This document shows, one piece after another, positions 36,595-47,906 of a stretch of DNA of 64,000 bases (position 1 is the first letter of the stretch; each line of letters starts with the position of its first letter). A program made the position numbers and the translations under genes. The notes under the pieces are model-generated. The model saw only the letters and a program-made list of their open reading frames with translations, had not been told where the DNA came from and searched no databases. The DNA is from Tetrahymena thermophila SB210. Taxonomy: Eukaryota > Ciliophora > Oligohymenophorea > Hymenostomatida > Tetrahymenidae. The stretch covers positions 310,001 to 374,000 of the forward strand of contig NW_002476353.1 in assembly GCF_000189635.1 (NCBI RefSeq), read 5' to 3'.

Positions 36595-37501
36595 TCTTTT
36601 ACAAATATTTTTTCTTTTTTTCTTAATTTATTTTCTTTCTTTAATTTAGGGTTTATTTTTCCTTTTGTTTTTATTTTTTCCCTTCTCTTTCCTTATTAAT
36701 TTATTTCCCTTTCTTCCTCTTCATTCTATTAGAAGGAGATTTTCAGTCATTGCATTTATTTTGCTTTCAAAAGATAATGAATGCAAACAAAAAAACAAGC
36801 AAAAACTCATGGCCTTATTCTTTTTATTGTGCTACCATTACTTTTTTATTTTTATTCAAACAAAACAAAATATCTCCCCTACAAAAAACCCATCTTATCT
36901 TCCATATTATTTTTATTTTATTTTATTTTTGTTAGATTTTCATTATTTATATGTAGTGTCTGCATGTGCTTCTATCTTCAATTTGTCTTCCTTACTTTAT
37001 TAATTAATATATAAGCGAGCATATTTTATCATCATAATAATTAGCTAAATAAGCTATGATTAAATCTTCATTCATTTTCAGTGTTATTTCTTTTGAAATT
37101 TTTTGAATATTCCTTTGTAAATATTGAATAACGAAACAGAATGAATATTCAATCGAATGTGCACTCACACTCTATCATTATTCATTAAATAATTAATTTA
37201 TTAATTAAAAAAATAAATATCTTTCTTTATTTAATTGTTGTAATCAAATCGAATATTCACTCAAAGATACATATTTTCATTCAACCAAATACAAATATAG
37301 ATATATTTATTTATTTATCAAAAGATTAATTATATTGCTTATGTTATAATTATTAAAATAATTAATTTATTTTTATTAAATTATTGATAATAAAATATAA
37401 AAACTTATGTAATTTATTTAATATTATAAACTATATAAATATAATATTGATTGCAATTTAAAGAAATTTAATAAAAAAATATTTTAATAGGTCAATGGAT
37501 C
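36595..37501. promoter_or_regulatory. Leader/promoter of the SQR-like gene, strongly strand-biased
   Basis: Directly upstream of the minus-strand start, about 36600-36735 is nearly all C and T on the plus strand, so the sense strand of the gene is a purine-rich leader. The bias fades upstream. The remaining bases to the beta-mannosidase stop are ordinary AT-rich spacer. A plus-strand open frame of about 112 codons here is explained by the pyrimidine bias. Confidence 0.5.
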
Positions 37502-40500
37502 TCATTATTCGCTCTTCTAAAAATTGTTGAGAGGTTAAATATGAGAAGTAGTAGAATTAGTTTCTTTTTGAAGCATTATATTATTCAATGTCTTGTATGA
37601 ATATTGCTTGCATCCTCCGTTGTGAGGGAATTTTAAGTGATATTTCTAAAATGGTACTAAATCAAAATAGTTTTTAGAAATATGTTTAATTTCAGTATCA
37701 TCACTGCAATAGACATAGAAATCTCTGACTAAAGTATCTGCCTAAACTTAAATGCCATCTTTGCCAATACTTTTAATATCTACACTTTAGACTTCTGAGA
37801 ATTCAAATTTCTATGGAATGACAAAATAGTGCACATATTCCCATGTTTAATCTTTGTATTGGAAGTTAAGGTACAAAGCTGTTGAATTTAATTATTATTA
37901 ATATCTATTTAAATCTACTTGTAAGAATATGTGATTGCTATTTGGACGAACAGTAACTTCATCTTCGAATAAATGTGAAATTATTGAACCAAACTAATTT
38001 ATCAAATTAACAGTGAGCTAACCCTTAACTTTTTTATGTAAATCGTTAACAATTCTAACATTGTATAAATATTGACTAGATGTTGAGTTGCTGATTCCTT
38101 AATTATAATTTGTTCCATTCTTTTCAACAGCTACAATTACGTTCTATTATCAAAATAAAAATTTAATCAAATTTTAAAAAAGATAAAAATATTTACTTGA
38201 TAAAGATGTTGTTATCTGAAATGCAAAGCTTTCCAATTTCCATAGAAATCAACTGAAGCCCAAGAAACAACAGGCCATACGTCATTTATTTACCTATAAT
38301 TAATATTAATTATGATTATTATTTACTGTGCGAGACAAGTCATTATTATATTACCAATAAAGAGAACCACTGTTGTAAGGTTTATTTCTTCTAAGAGCTA
38401 AGATAGCTGTTTGAATTGCATAAGCTTAGTTAACTTGACTTACATAAATGTAATCTTTGTAGTCTGTAGGTTCCTATAAAATAATATCAATATGTTAATA
38501 TAACAAATCAATATCATTAAATTACTAAAAAGTATTGTTAAAGATATTGAGAAATTAATGGATATCCTTTAACATGTCTTTCGTGTATCTCCATTACTGT
38601 TGTATTCACTTATGTACGATCTTCTTCAATTGTGAATTTCTTAATTGATTCATAAGCAAGTATTCCTTGCATACCATACTCACTATTAAATCTACCAACA
38701 AAATCATCATACTCTTCAATTGGAGCTCCTGAAGCCCATACATCTTGAATAAAAATTAAATTAAATTATTTAAAAACTAAATAAAAAGATTATGTTTGTT
38801 TACTCCAAAAATGAATATCTCCAGTGTTGACTTGATACACGAAATTAACTTCTGAAGAAGGAGATGTTGGCCAATAGTAAACATCTGGATCTTCTTAATC
38901 AAGAACATTTCTCAGAGTTACATTAAAAATATCCAAATACCAGCCCCAGACTATCTCTTTTTAGACTTCAGTCATGTTATCTTACCAGCCCTATAATAGA
39001 ATATAAAACAAATTTATAGTTTTTTAAATATTAAAAAAAATTACCCAAAGATCCCATCCAATTTTAACTTCATTATTACCATTCCATACACCTATAGAAG
39101 GGCTGATTGAATTGAAAAATAAATTAAAAAAATTTGTTAATATATTAATAAAATAGTTAATTACTGATTTCTTAATCTCTTTACATTTTCGATCATTTCT
39201 TGTTCGATGTTAAATAATATATCTTTATCTGCTGGATACATAGCACAAGCAAACATAAGATCGTGCCATATAAGCAATCCATTTTCATCGCATAAATCAT
39301 AAAAGATATCATATTCAAACTGACTAATTAATTTTTAAATATTTTATATTAAGATTTACTTTATAATATATTTTTATACCCTCCACCCCATAATCTAATC
39401 ATGTTATGATTAGCCTTTACAGCATCTTAGATAGTCTTATGATATACTTGAGGATTTTTTAAAGCTCTTGGCATAAACATATCAGGAGGAATGTAGTTAC
39501 CGCCCTTAGCAAATAAGTAGTATCCATTTAAATAGAATGCGAATGATGTTCCATTACCATGCTTATCATGTCTTTAGTCTACCTTAATCTATCTTATACC
39601 AGTTCTTAGTGTTTGTTAGGATAGAATTTATCCTTTTGAATGCTTATGGTGATGATGATTATGATGAAGAGTGCTATATTCCTCTTCTTATTGTTAAAGT
39701 TCTGACTTGTGCTCTGATTTTTCTCTAAGAATTACAGTGTAATGATATAAATGAGGTTTTCCCATTCCTTAACACCACCAAAGATTTGCATTTTACATAC
39801 TCAAATAAGTAGAAATGGTTTAGTTACCTCCTCTAATAGGGTATTAATCTTCATGAACTAAATGATTATCTCTGTAAATAGAAAGTACTGATTCAAACTC
39901 AGATTATACTTAAGCAGAAATTTCAACATCAACCTTTAAAATGGCATCAGCTTTACCTGTAGAAATGTCTACATTATCTAACTTTAATGTTCTGATATGA
40001 GTACTTAAAATTTCAGCTGTATTTATTCATTAAAAAACAATATTTAAAACAAAAAATAATGTTTCAATTAATTAAAAAGACATTTGAATTATTTTATTTT
40101 TTAAGATAAAATAGCATTTTTATGTTATCAATTTATTATCTGGATTTTATTTGCATGAATAAAATAATATTAAAATTATTTAAATAAATACCTTTATTAA
40201 CAAATCTAAAGTATGCATCTTTCCATATACCACATGTAACTAATCTTGGGCCCCAATCCCATCCTATTTTATATATAAAAAAATATTCATAAAATATTCT
40301 ATTTTTAGGAGTGTTTGAATAAGTACCATATTAATAAGCAGCCTTTCTGGAGTAAGTGTAATTATAAGGTAAGTGAATTTCATTCTATTTTTCTTTTTCT
40401 AAATCATGATTTACTGCACTCCAAAAGATTATTTCTAGGCTATTATCACCTTTTTGTACTTTCTCTTGTAAATCATGAATAACCCATCTTCTAAACATAT

Positions 40501-40900
40501 TGTTTGCTTTAAGGATCAAGTTTCCGTTTAAATAAACATCAGCGTGAGTATCTAAACCTTCAAAAATAAGCTAAATCTCTGTGAAATTGTTCTTTATATA
40601 TTCTTATAGGATAGATTTTCCATCGAAATTTGTTTTATAGACCCAGTCTTTTTCTTCTAGTGAATAGAATTGGAGGAGATTATCTCTGAAATAAGGATCA
40701 GGTACAATCTTATTATCCAATAAATCTAAATGCACAGTTGATGGGATATTAGCTTTCATAAATGAGCTATACAGTGTAACTTAGTTGGTATATTCTTTGA
40801 AGTACCACTATGTAGTATTTAGATTGATAATGTGAGCTGCGCTCAAGCTCCCACATAAAAGTAGGACTAAAAGAATTCCCTATAATTTTGGCAAATTCAT
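37502..40900 (-). CDS. Secreted or lysosomal GH2 beta-mannosidase
   Basis: Ten exons (40900-40327, 40263-40192, 40016-39380, 39323-39165, 39102-39045, 38990-38804, 38743-38526, 38473-38355, 38293-38197, 38143-37502) give 920 residues, a normal length for the family. A signal peptide is clear (GILLVLLLCGSLSAAH). Family blocks in order are DPYFRDNLLQFY, FEGLDTHADVYLNG, YQYGWDWGPRLVTCGIW, FAKGGNYIPPDMF, DENGLLIWHDLMFACAMYP, HPSIGVWNGNNEVK with predicted acid/base Glu492, and GRFNSEYGMQG with predicted nucleophile Glu584. It hydrolyses terminal beta-mannose from glycans, probably in food vacuoles or lysosomes or after secretion. An insertion near residues 315-345 is E/Q-rich followed by a His cluster (HHNHHHHKH), which I do not know from the family. 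All phases close. Confidence 0.94.
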
Positions 40901-42090
40901 ATTTTTCTTTCTTTGCTAAAATATCTATTCAGCTTCAATATATTAATTATTTAATAGTTTGTAATATCTAATAGTTTCTTGATTGAAATTACTTCAATAG
41001 TACTTTAATTAATGTAAGTATAATTATATTTTTTCAGAATCCAATTAGTAAAATACAATTAAACTAGAAACAATTCGAGATGTGATTAGTGTTAATAGTT
41101 TTCCAATTTTTTTGAGTAATGAAATTATCATTGAAACTTTCAAAAAATAAATGTAGGAGCTTACATTGAATAAATTTATATTTAAGTTAGATTTTTTGTA
41201 CTAGAAAGAATTATAAATTCTAAAATTATATTAGACTGACTATAAACTACCTGTTTATAAAATTTTATTACTTGTTACTACGATAAAATTCTTTCTTTTT
41301 TAAAAAAATAAATAAATTAAAAGTGATGAAATTTACTTTTTGTTGCTAAAGTTAAAAATTAAATGATTTAATAAGCGTCATTCATTTAATGTTACAATTA
41401 ATTTAAGAAATGCTATTTTTCTTTTATAAAACAATAATTCAAGTATAATTAAATATATCTTTCTATTATTGTGCTGAACTTTGTTGTATTGTATTCTCAG
41501 ATTATAAATAATTTGAAACTTAAATTTATTCTATTAATTTTAGCTATCAAAAAATGTTTTTAGTTAATTACAACAAATTACATAAAAAATATCTAAATAA
41601 TTTATTGAGATTTTAATTAAAACAAATAAATATATTTAATAAAATAACCCTTCCATCATTATTTTAAATTAAAACAAATATCAATCCATAAACTAAAAAA
41701 ATCATATTATAAGTGTATGTGAATTAAACTAATAGAACATCATCTAAAGTAGTTTTATTCATAAGAGCCTATATAATATTTGACTTAAAAACAAACAACT
41801 ATTCATTTGAAGTACAAACACTAAATATAGATGAATACATTAAAAGTATAACAAATGTAAATATTTTTAAAATTAAAATTAAACTATAAATAAGATAATA
41901 AATGTATTATTTTTGTTATTGCTTTTTTTAATTATATGGATTAATATTCTTGATAGTGTAAAATAGTCTGTTAGATCATTCATTTTTTTATGCCTGGATT
42001 AAATTTTAACAAATTTGTTAAAATAAATTTCATATTTAATATCTTATATTTTATTGAGTTAGAAAGAAAGAAAGAAATACAGATAGATAC
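40901..42090. other. Gene-free stretch, 1.2 kb
   Basis: AT-rich spacer with a short AGAAAGAAAGAAAG run just before 42091. It should contain the beta-mannosidase promoter. Nothing else was recognised. Confidence 0.5.
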
Positions 42091-43343
42091 TCATTCGTCG
42101 TCATCACTTTCTTCAAAAGGATTTTCTCCTCTTATGGTTATCCTTCCTCCATGAGCAGAAAAAATACTTTCTAAATGGTCCTCTGTGTTCTACTTATTGT
42201 AGAATGCAGCTGAGCTATCTCTTAATTAATCTTCTTAACTATTTTCTACTATTTAGCTTGAGGCCAATTTCATTTATATTTCATCTTTGTGAAATACATT
42301 TTAAGTATCTTCTATTTTCTATTATTATTTCAATCCTACTGATAGTCTATTGTTTTTTTGGTTGATTGATGTAAAAAGCTTACTGTAAGATAAGTCAAAT
42401 GTCTCTTTCAATTCGTTTATTTATTCCTATTTGGTCATTTTCTTATCATTTGGATACAACGCATTCTTTTCTTCTAAATTTTTACTTAGCTTAATAGTTG
42501 TTTAAGTATTGTTTTCTATATTATTTGTCATATTAGTTTAGTCTCCTAAGTTAATTTCTGTGTTATTTTATCCATTTTATGTAATGTCTATTTCATCAAA
42601 GCTATTTGCTTTTTTAACTTATTTCTTCTTGTTCTGGTTTAACTTAGCTTTTTTTTTAGCAATTCTTTGCATCAATAATTCATCTTAATCATTTAAGTCT
42701 TTCTTGATAATCTCATCGTATTAGCCAAATTTTTATTCAGTCTCTTCAACTATATGCCTCACTTAATATTCTTATTCCCCCTTGTGCTCATAAAAATCTA
42801 CATTCATTTTATATTCACCCTACAGCTTACGACGAGTTACACTTTCTCTCGGAAGCTATCTACCTGCTATACTGCATCTAATATTATTAATTCTAAATTC
42901 TCTATCTTTTATTTAATTAAAATAAAGACATTAAGATTAGTAAATAATTTGTAATAAAGCTTACCATCTCCTTTTTGATCTCCGAAATTAAAATCAACTA
43001 TAAAATCAGACACTAGCATATTATCTTTTGGTTATTTATTTTCTGTTTTTTGAACAGTTTTTTGTTCTTCCTATTAAAGAAAACCGTTTTCTTTAAATAT
43101 TTTTTCTAAGGATTCTTTTCTGCTAAGAACATACTGAATTTTATCTATGTAATAAAATTTAGAATCATCCTTGATGGAATCATAATACTCAACGCATCTG
43201 GCATACATACCAACTAATTCACCTATTTATTATATATTAATTTCTTTCTCATGAAAAAGCTTCTCTAATTCAAGCATTCTCATAAAAAATGTTTTATCTA
43301 ACTTAAAATAGTTAGTACTCTAAAATAAATTATTCTAATTCAT
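42091..43343 (-). CDS. Unknown coiled-coil protein with acidic C-terminus
   Basis: Two exons (43343-42965 and 42899-42091) with a 65-bp intron give 395 residues. Residues ~20-80 form an amphipathic helical region (MRMLELEKLFHEKEINIQQ, then YARCVEYYDSIKDDS) that looks like a conserved domain but that I cannot name. The middle has a basic stretch (RIAKKKAKLNQNKKK) that could be a nuclear localisation signal. A heptad-like segment near residues 265-300 (TKQEQINELKETFDLSYSKL) follows. The protein ends in ESDDDE. Beyond that it is Q/N-rich. The intron was called because GTAAGC and TAGAG boundaries flank a stretch that joins the two frames. It has no strand or operon relation to the tandem family that starts 1.3 kb away. 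Confidence 0.75.
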
Positions 43344-43615
43344 ATTTTTCTTTCAATAAAAATCTTACTATTGTATAAATTAAGTTTATTAAATCCGCAA
43401 AGATTGATTAATCTTTATTATAAAATACAAAAGTAATAAAATAGATGATCAGGTTTATTTTATTTCTAAACAGCTATCTTAATATATATAAATTGTCCAT
43501 TTTTTTAAGTAAAAAAATAAACTATGTCATTAGATTTATTTATTTTTATAAAATAAAAAATATTTAAAAGTATTTTATTTTAGAAAAAAAAAAGTCTAGT
43601 TATTTAATATTTTTT

Positions 43616-43872
43616 TTTAATTAAATAAAAAGGATCAATATATTTTCTTATAAAATTAAATAAGGCATGATCAGAAAAAAATTAACTCTTTTAGATAAAA
43701 AATTTGAAAACAAATAATTAAGAAAAATATTATTAATACTATGAATTTTGACTAATACTTAAATCATAATTTCAAAATAAACTACCAATTTTCTGAAAAA
43801 AATATTATCAATTTTAATTGATAAATATCATAGTATTTATAATGCATCTTCAAAAGTGTTTAATATAAAATA
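43616..43872 (+). repeat. Degenerate direct repeat, copy 1
   Basis: Shares ordered islands with 44275-44540: ATTAAATAAA, GATCAGAAAAAAATT, AATTTTGACT, AATTTTAATTGATAAA, and CTTCAAAAGTGTTT against CTCAAAAAGTGTTTT. Spacing between islands is roughly conserved. Identity was judged by eye. Confidence 0.55.
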
Positions 43873-44274
43873 TTTACTGTAAAAAATTCTTTGTATAAAA
43901 ATAAATAAATCTTAATTGATATTATACCATAATTCATAGATAAGGCTACGAAGCGAGATGGGAAGTAAGCTTAAAATTGAGCATTTTTTATTTCCTCCTT
44001 AAAAAAAACATATTCTTAAATTAGAAGTGTAATATGCTAGAACAATTTTGTATATTCTGTAACACATCTTTTACTTAAAAATAAAGAATAAACAATAAAG
44101 AATCATATTAATTATTAAAAAAGTTAATTGATTTGCTTTTATTTTCAATAAAAAAAACTCAATCATGTAAATTTATTTATTTTGGTAACTAAGTTTCTAA
44201 AAAATTAAATTATTTTATCCTTATAATTTACTATTCGTCAAAATATTTATTAAGTTAATAATTTTTAATTATAA

Positions 44275-44540
44275 TTTAATTAAATAAAATGAGTGTTCAT
44301 CTAATTAAATAATTAAAAATACGATCAGAAAAAAATTGATTCATAAAGAAACAAAGTATTACTTTCATACAAATTATTAACAAAAATAGAATAGATGCAA
44401 TAAATTTTGACTTGTAGTTTGATAATATTCAACTATATATTTGAAAGAAAGACTCACATTTATGTAAAAAAATTCAATAAATTTTAATTGATAAACAATA
44501 TTATTTATAAAATCTCCTCAAAAAGTGTTTTATCTCAAAT
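44275..44540 (+). repeat. Degenerate direct repeat, copy 2
   Basis: Second copy of the block at 43616-43872, about 655 bp downstream in the same orientation. It lies just upstream of the first tandem paralogue at 44653. It has no coding capacity that I can support. Confidence 0.55.
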
Positions 44541-44652
44541 CTTTTTTCAATAACAAATTTTTTTATAAAAGCAAAGTGAGTTGATTTTAAAAAATCAGAA
44601 TAATTAATTAAAAATCAACAAATTACAAAGAAACAAAAATTAATTAAAATAG

Positions 44653-47118
44653 ATGGAATCTTTATACATTTGTTTTTCAATAATTTGTAATAAAGATAAC
44701 AACTCTTATGCTTTACGCAACAAGGAGCAAGCTATTTAATGCTAAAGAAAGCATAAGACTCTTATATTTAGTTTAAATGATGTCTTTGAATAAATAATCA
44801 ATTCAAATGTAGAGTTCTTTAGTTAATTACAAGGAAAACTTGATACATTTTATAATGCAAACGAGCAGTTTAAATCAGTTTATTAGGTATTTAATGAAAT
44901 ATACAACTTACATAGTAAAGCAAATGAATAAAATTTTGAGTGGATATTAAATAATATTGAGCTGATTGATAAAAATAAATGCAAATTATAATTTAATGGC
45001 TATAAAATAATTGAAAAAACTCTATAATAAATAGCTATTTTCAAGTAAAGTTTTTCTTAATTTGAAGAGTAGCTAAAATGTATAAAATTGGATTCGTTTG
45101 TTAGCACTTAGTTAAAGCAATCTCAAAAGAGTAATGATGTCTAAAATAAACCTACCCAAACAGCTAGTAACGGTCTCCCATAAGCTAATAATAATTAAAT
45201 TAATCACTCATAAAAATCTAAGTAATCAAATCAATTTGACACTTAAATATTAGAAAGTCAAAAAAATGAAAAAATTCTACAAGGATAAAGCCCATGTTAA
45301 GTAGAACAATTAAATAATTAGCAAAGTTAATAAAATTCAAATGCTTCAGCTAAGTTTTAAATGAAGTCGTAAACTAATAAAAACACTTAAGCGCTCGAAA
45401 GCCAAAACAATAAAAATATTTATGAAGAATTTAGCTTTTAACAAGACCATTGTTAACAAGTTTAAGAATCTCATTAGAGCTCAAAGCCTTTAGCTAGATT
45501 TTAAAAAGAAATATAAAAAGTAGAACATAATGAAGTATAGGAGGAAATAAAAAAAAAATAAAAAAAATAAACAATAAATGATTAATAATCTATTTCTGAC
45601 TAGCTCTCATATTAATTGCTATATAAATATTAATATCCAGCTTCCCCTATTGCAGATTATGACAACACAATAAATTCTACAACTGCAATATCACCATTCT
45701 AAAATTAGTAAGATAATTCTTTTGTTGTAAAAAAATAACATGTTGAGCACAATACTGTAAACAAAACACTGTTTCCCTCTGATAAAAGTAAAATTACTAA
45801 CGTGAATAAAAGTACCTCTGTTAATTAAAATGCTGATAAACCTAAAAAATAATCTAAAAAAAATTTAAAGTAAGAATTGAAGGGATAATAGAAAATTTAT
45901 GACTTCTTTCAGAAAGAAATTAAAAAAGAAGAATATAAAGAAGACGAAGAAAAAGTAGACATCAATCATTAAATATTCTAACAAAATTAAGATTAATAAC
46001 ATCAAATAATCTAAACAGAAATGAACATAGAAATTTCAAATGAAGAAGAAAACTATATATAAATAAATGACGATGATGATGTTGATTAAGCATAAATAAA
46101 ATCTTTCAAGCTTTAAGAAAATCTTAAGAATTATCTTGAAAATAGTAAAAACAAAAAGAAATTTTAAAAACTACTTGGATGTACAAATAATTTAGTATAT
46201 GCTCAGAGAAATCGTTGCATATTTTAAAGTTAAGTTTGCTAATAATCATAAAAAGCTACTGAAGAAAGTGTAAAACTTAATTGCTTTTGCGTAATTAATG
46301 GTAAAGACCATTAATAGAGCATTAGTGTTTCATTAATAAATAATAATCTTTTTGTGTTACAAATTTAAAATAACTAGCGCAAAAATTTAAAAATAAATAT
46401 TGATAATACTGAATTTATCAAACATATGAGCTGCTGCTATAATAATGATAAAGACTGCTTATTTTTATCAATTCTTAAAGAAAGTGAAGTGATATGTTAT
46501 GAAATTTCAATGAAATTATAAATTCTATGTGAAGCTAAGCATACATTCAGTGATAATATATTTAAGAGTAGTCTATTAAATTATTAAATAACATGTGAAG
46601 CTGTTCCAGATAAAAAATAATATATAGTTATTATTTATGATTTTGAATAACTTTGTACATTAAAAATTTAAAATGATGATCCTAAGTCTTTAGTTATAAA
46701 TTAAAATGAAGTTGTTAAGATAGAAGAAGGAATCAGTTTTGTTAAATGTTTAAAAATATGTAATTAAGTACAGATTTACTTAGGTACAAGCCAAAAAACT
46801 TTAAAGTCTTTAGAAATAGATAGATTTCATATTTTCACAAAGATTGATTCCCTAAAATATGGAATTTCTAGTGATTGTTTTGTTTTTGACGAAAATACAG
46901 TAGCAGTAGTCGTTGAAAAGGGTATAGTTTTTTATTATTTAAACAAAATTAAACAAGATAAGAAATATGATTTCTTTGAAATTCCTAAAATATTTTCAGC
47001 TATCTTGTGGGATCAAAAAATAGTAGTTTCCTATGAAAAGCATGAGTAATTTTCTAATCTCTTTACTATATATAACTATTAAAATGGTAAACTGGAAAAA
47101 TATAAATAATAACAATGA
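44653..47118 (+). CDS. Tandem family member A: CCCH-like motif, Q/K-rich centre, beta-rich C-terminus
   Basis: A single uninterrupted frame of 822 codons gives 821 residues. The N-terminus has C-F-S-x2-C followed about 18 residues later by C-x3-H (QCQRKH), the motif shared with the genes at 47907 and 51058. A helical region of ~110 residues follows, then a long Q/S/K-rich disordered centre. An acidic patch (EEENYIQINDDDDVDQ) sits about two thirds along. The last ~300 residues are rich in short hydrophobic strands with turns (for example VICYEIS, YIVIIYDFE, TVAVVVEKGIVFYY), consistent with a beta-propeller, but I see no canonical WD or kelch repeat. The family is unknown to me. The three codirectional neighbours argue for tandem duplication. 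TAA/TAG Gln codons dominate. Confidence 0.82.
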
Positions 47119-47906
47119 AATTAATAAATTTTATTTTTATTTTGTAAATTATTTTATATAAAATCAATAGTTTATTCTTTAAAATTAAGCAATTTTCTTG
47201 TAAAAATTTTATTCAAATTTAATTAATTAAATATATTTAGTTACAAAAATTTAAGAATTAATTGGACTCTGAATTCCCAGCGCTGATGCTAAGTGGTTGA
47301 GTTTTATATTCATTTTCCAATAAGCCCGAAATTTACTATTATGTACTTTATACTCTCATTAACTAGGATATTTTTATGTAAAACAAAATATTGAAATACA
47401 TGTTATCATTTTTACCTTCTGATTTATAGATAATGAGATAGAATAGTATTAATTATTGATGATTTAAGGTATATGTAAATAAAGTGTAAAATAATATATG
47501 CTATTAATAATTATGTGATAAATTAATAAATATATAGGTAAGTAAATAAATAAGTAAGTAAGTAAGTAATAAATATATATTAACAAAAAATATATAAATA
47601 AATAATAAATAAGTTATTAATAAATAAATATTTGAATAATAATTTTTTTTTAAGATTTATTTTGAGGAAAAATGTTTTTTGAGATAATTCAATTTTATAA
47701 AGCTTAAATAGCTGTAAAAAATTAGATGTGTTAGAATAAGTTTCTCCCCCTTTAATTTACAACTATAAAATAATTAATTAATTAACATATTCTGTTTTTT
47801 TTAGTCTTTTGGTTAAAATACAACTTTTGAAAAAATAAATAATAGCGGTTGAATATAGATAGCATACCAACAGAGTTAGGAAAATTTCACATAAAAATCA
47901 TAAACA
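47119..47906. other. Spacer between paralogues A and B
   Basis: AT-rich spacer with a TAAG/TAAA microsatellite at about 47536-47640. No gene was recognised. Confidence 0.5.

Larger units (their letters stand above)
43344..44652. other. Divergent intergenic region with a degenerate repeat pair
   Basis: This 1.3-kb region separates a minus-strand start from the first tandem paralogue (+). It contains two related AT-rich blocks (43616-43872 and 44275-44540) and a small G/C-richer island around 43941-43975 that is not explained. Confidence 0.55.

Noticed and set aside
36665..37003. Plus-strand open frame of about 112 codons starting MFLFFPFSF.
   Set aside because: It is a product of the pyrimidine-rich strand opposite the SQR-like leader: Phe/Leu-rich throughout, no homologous pattern, no supporting exon.
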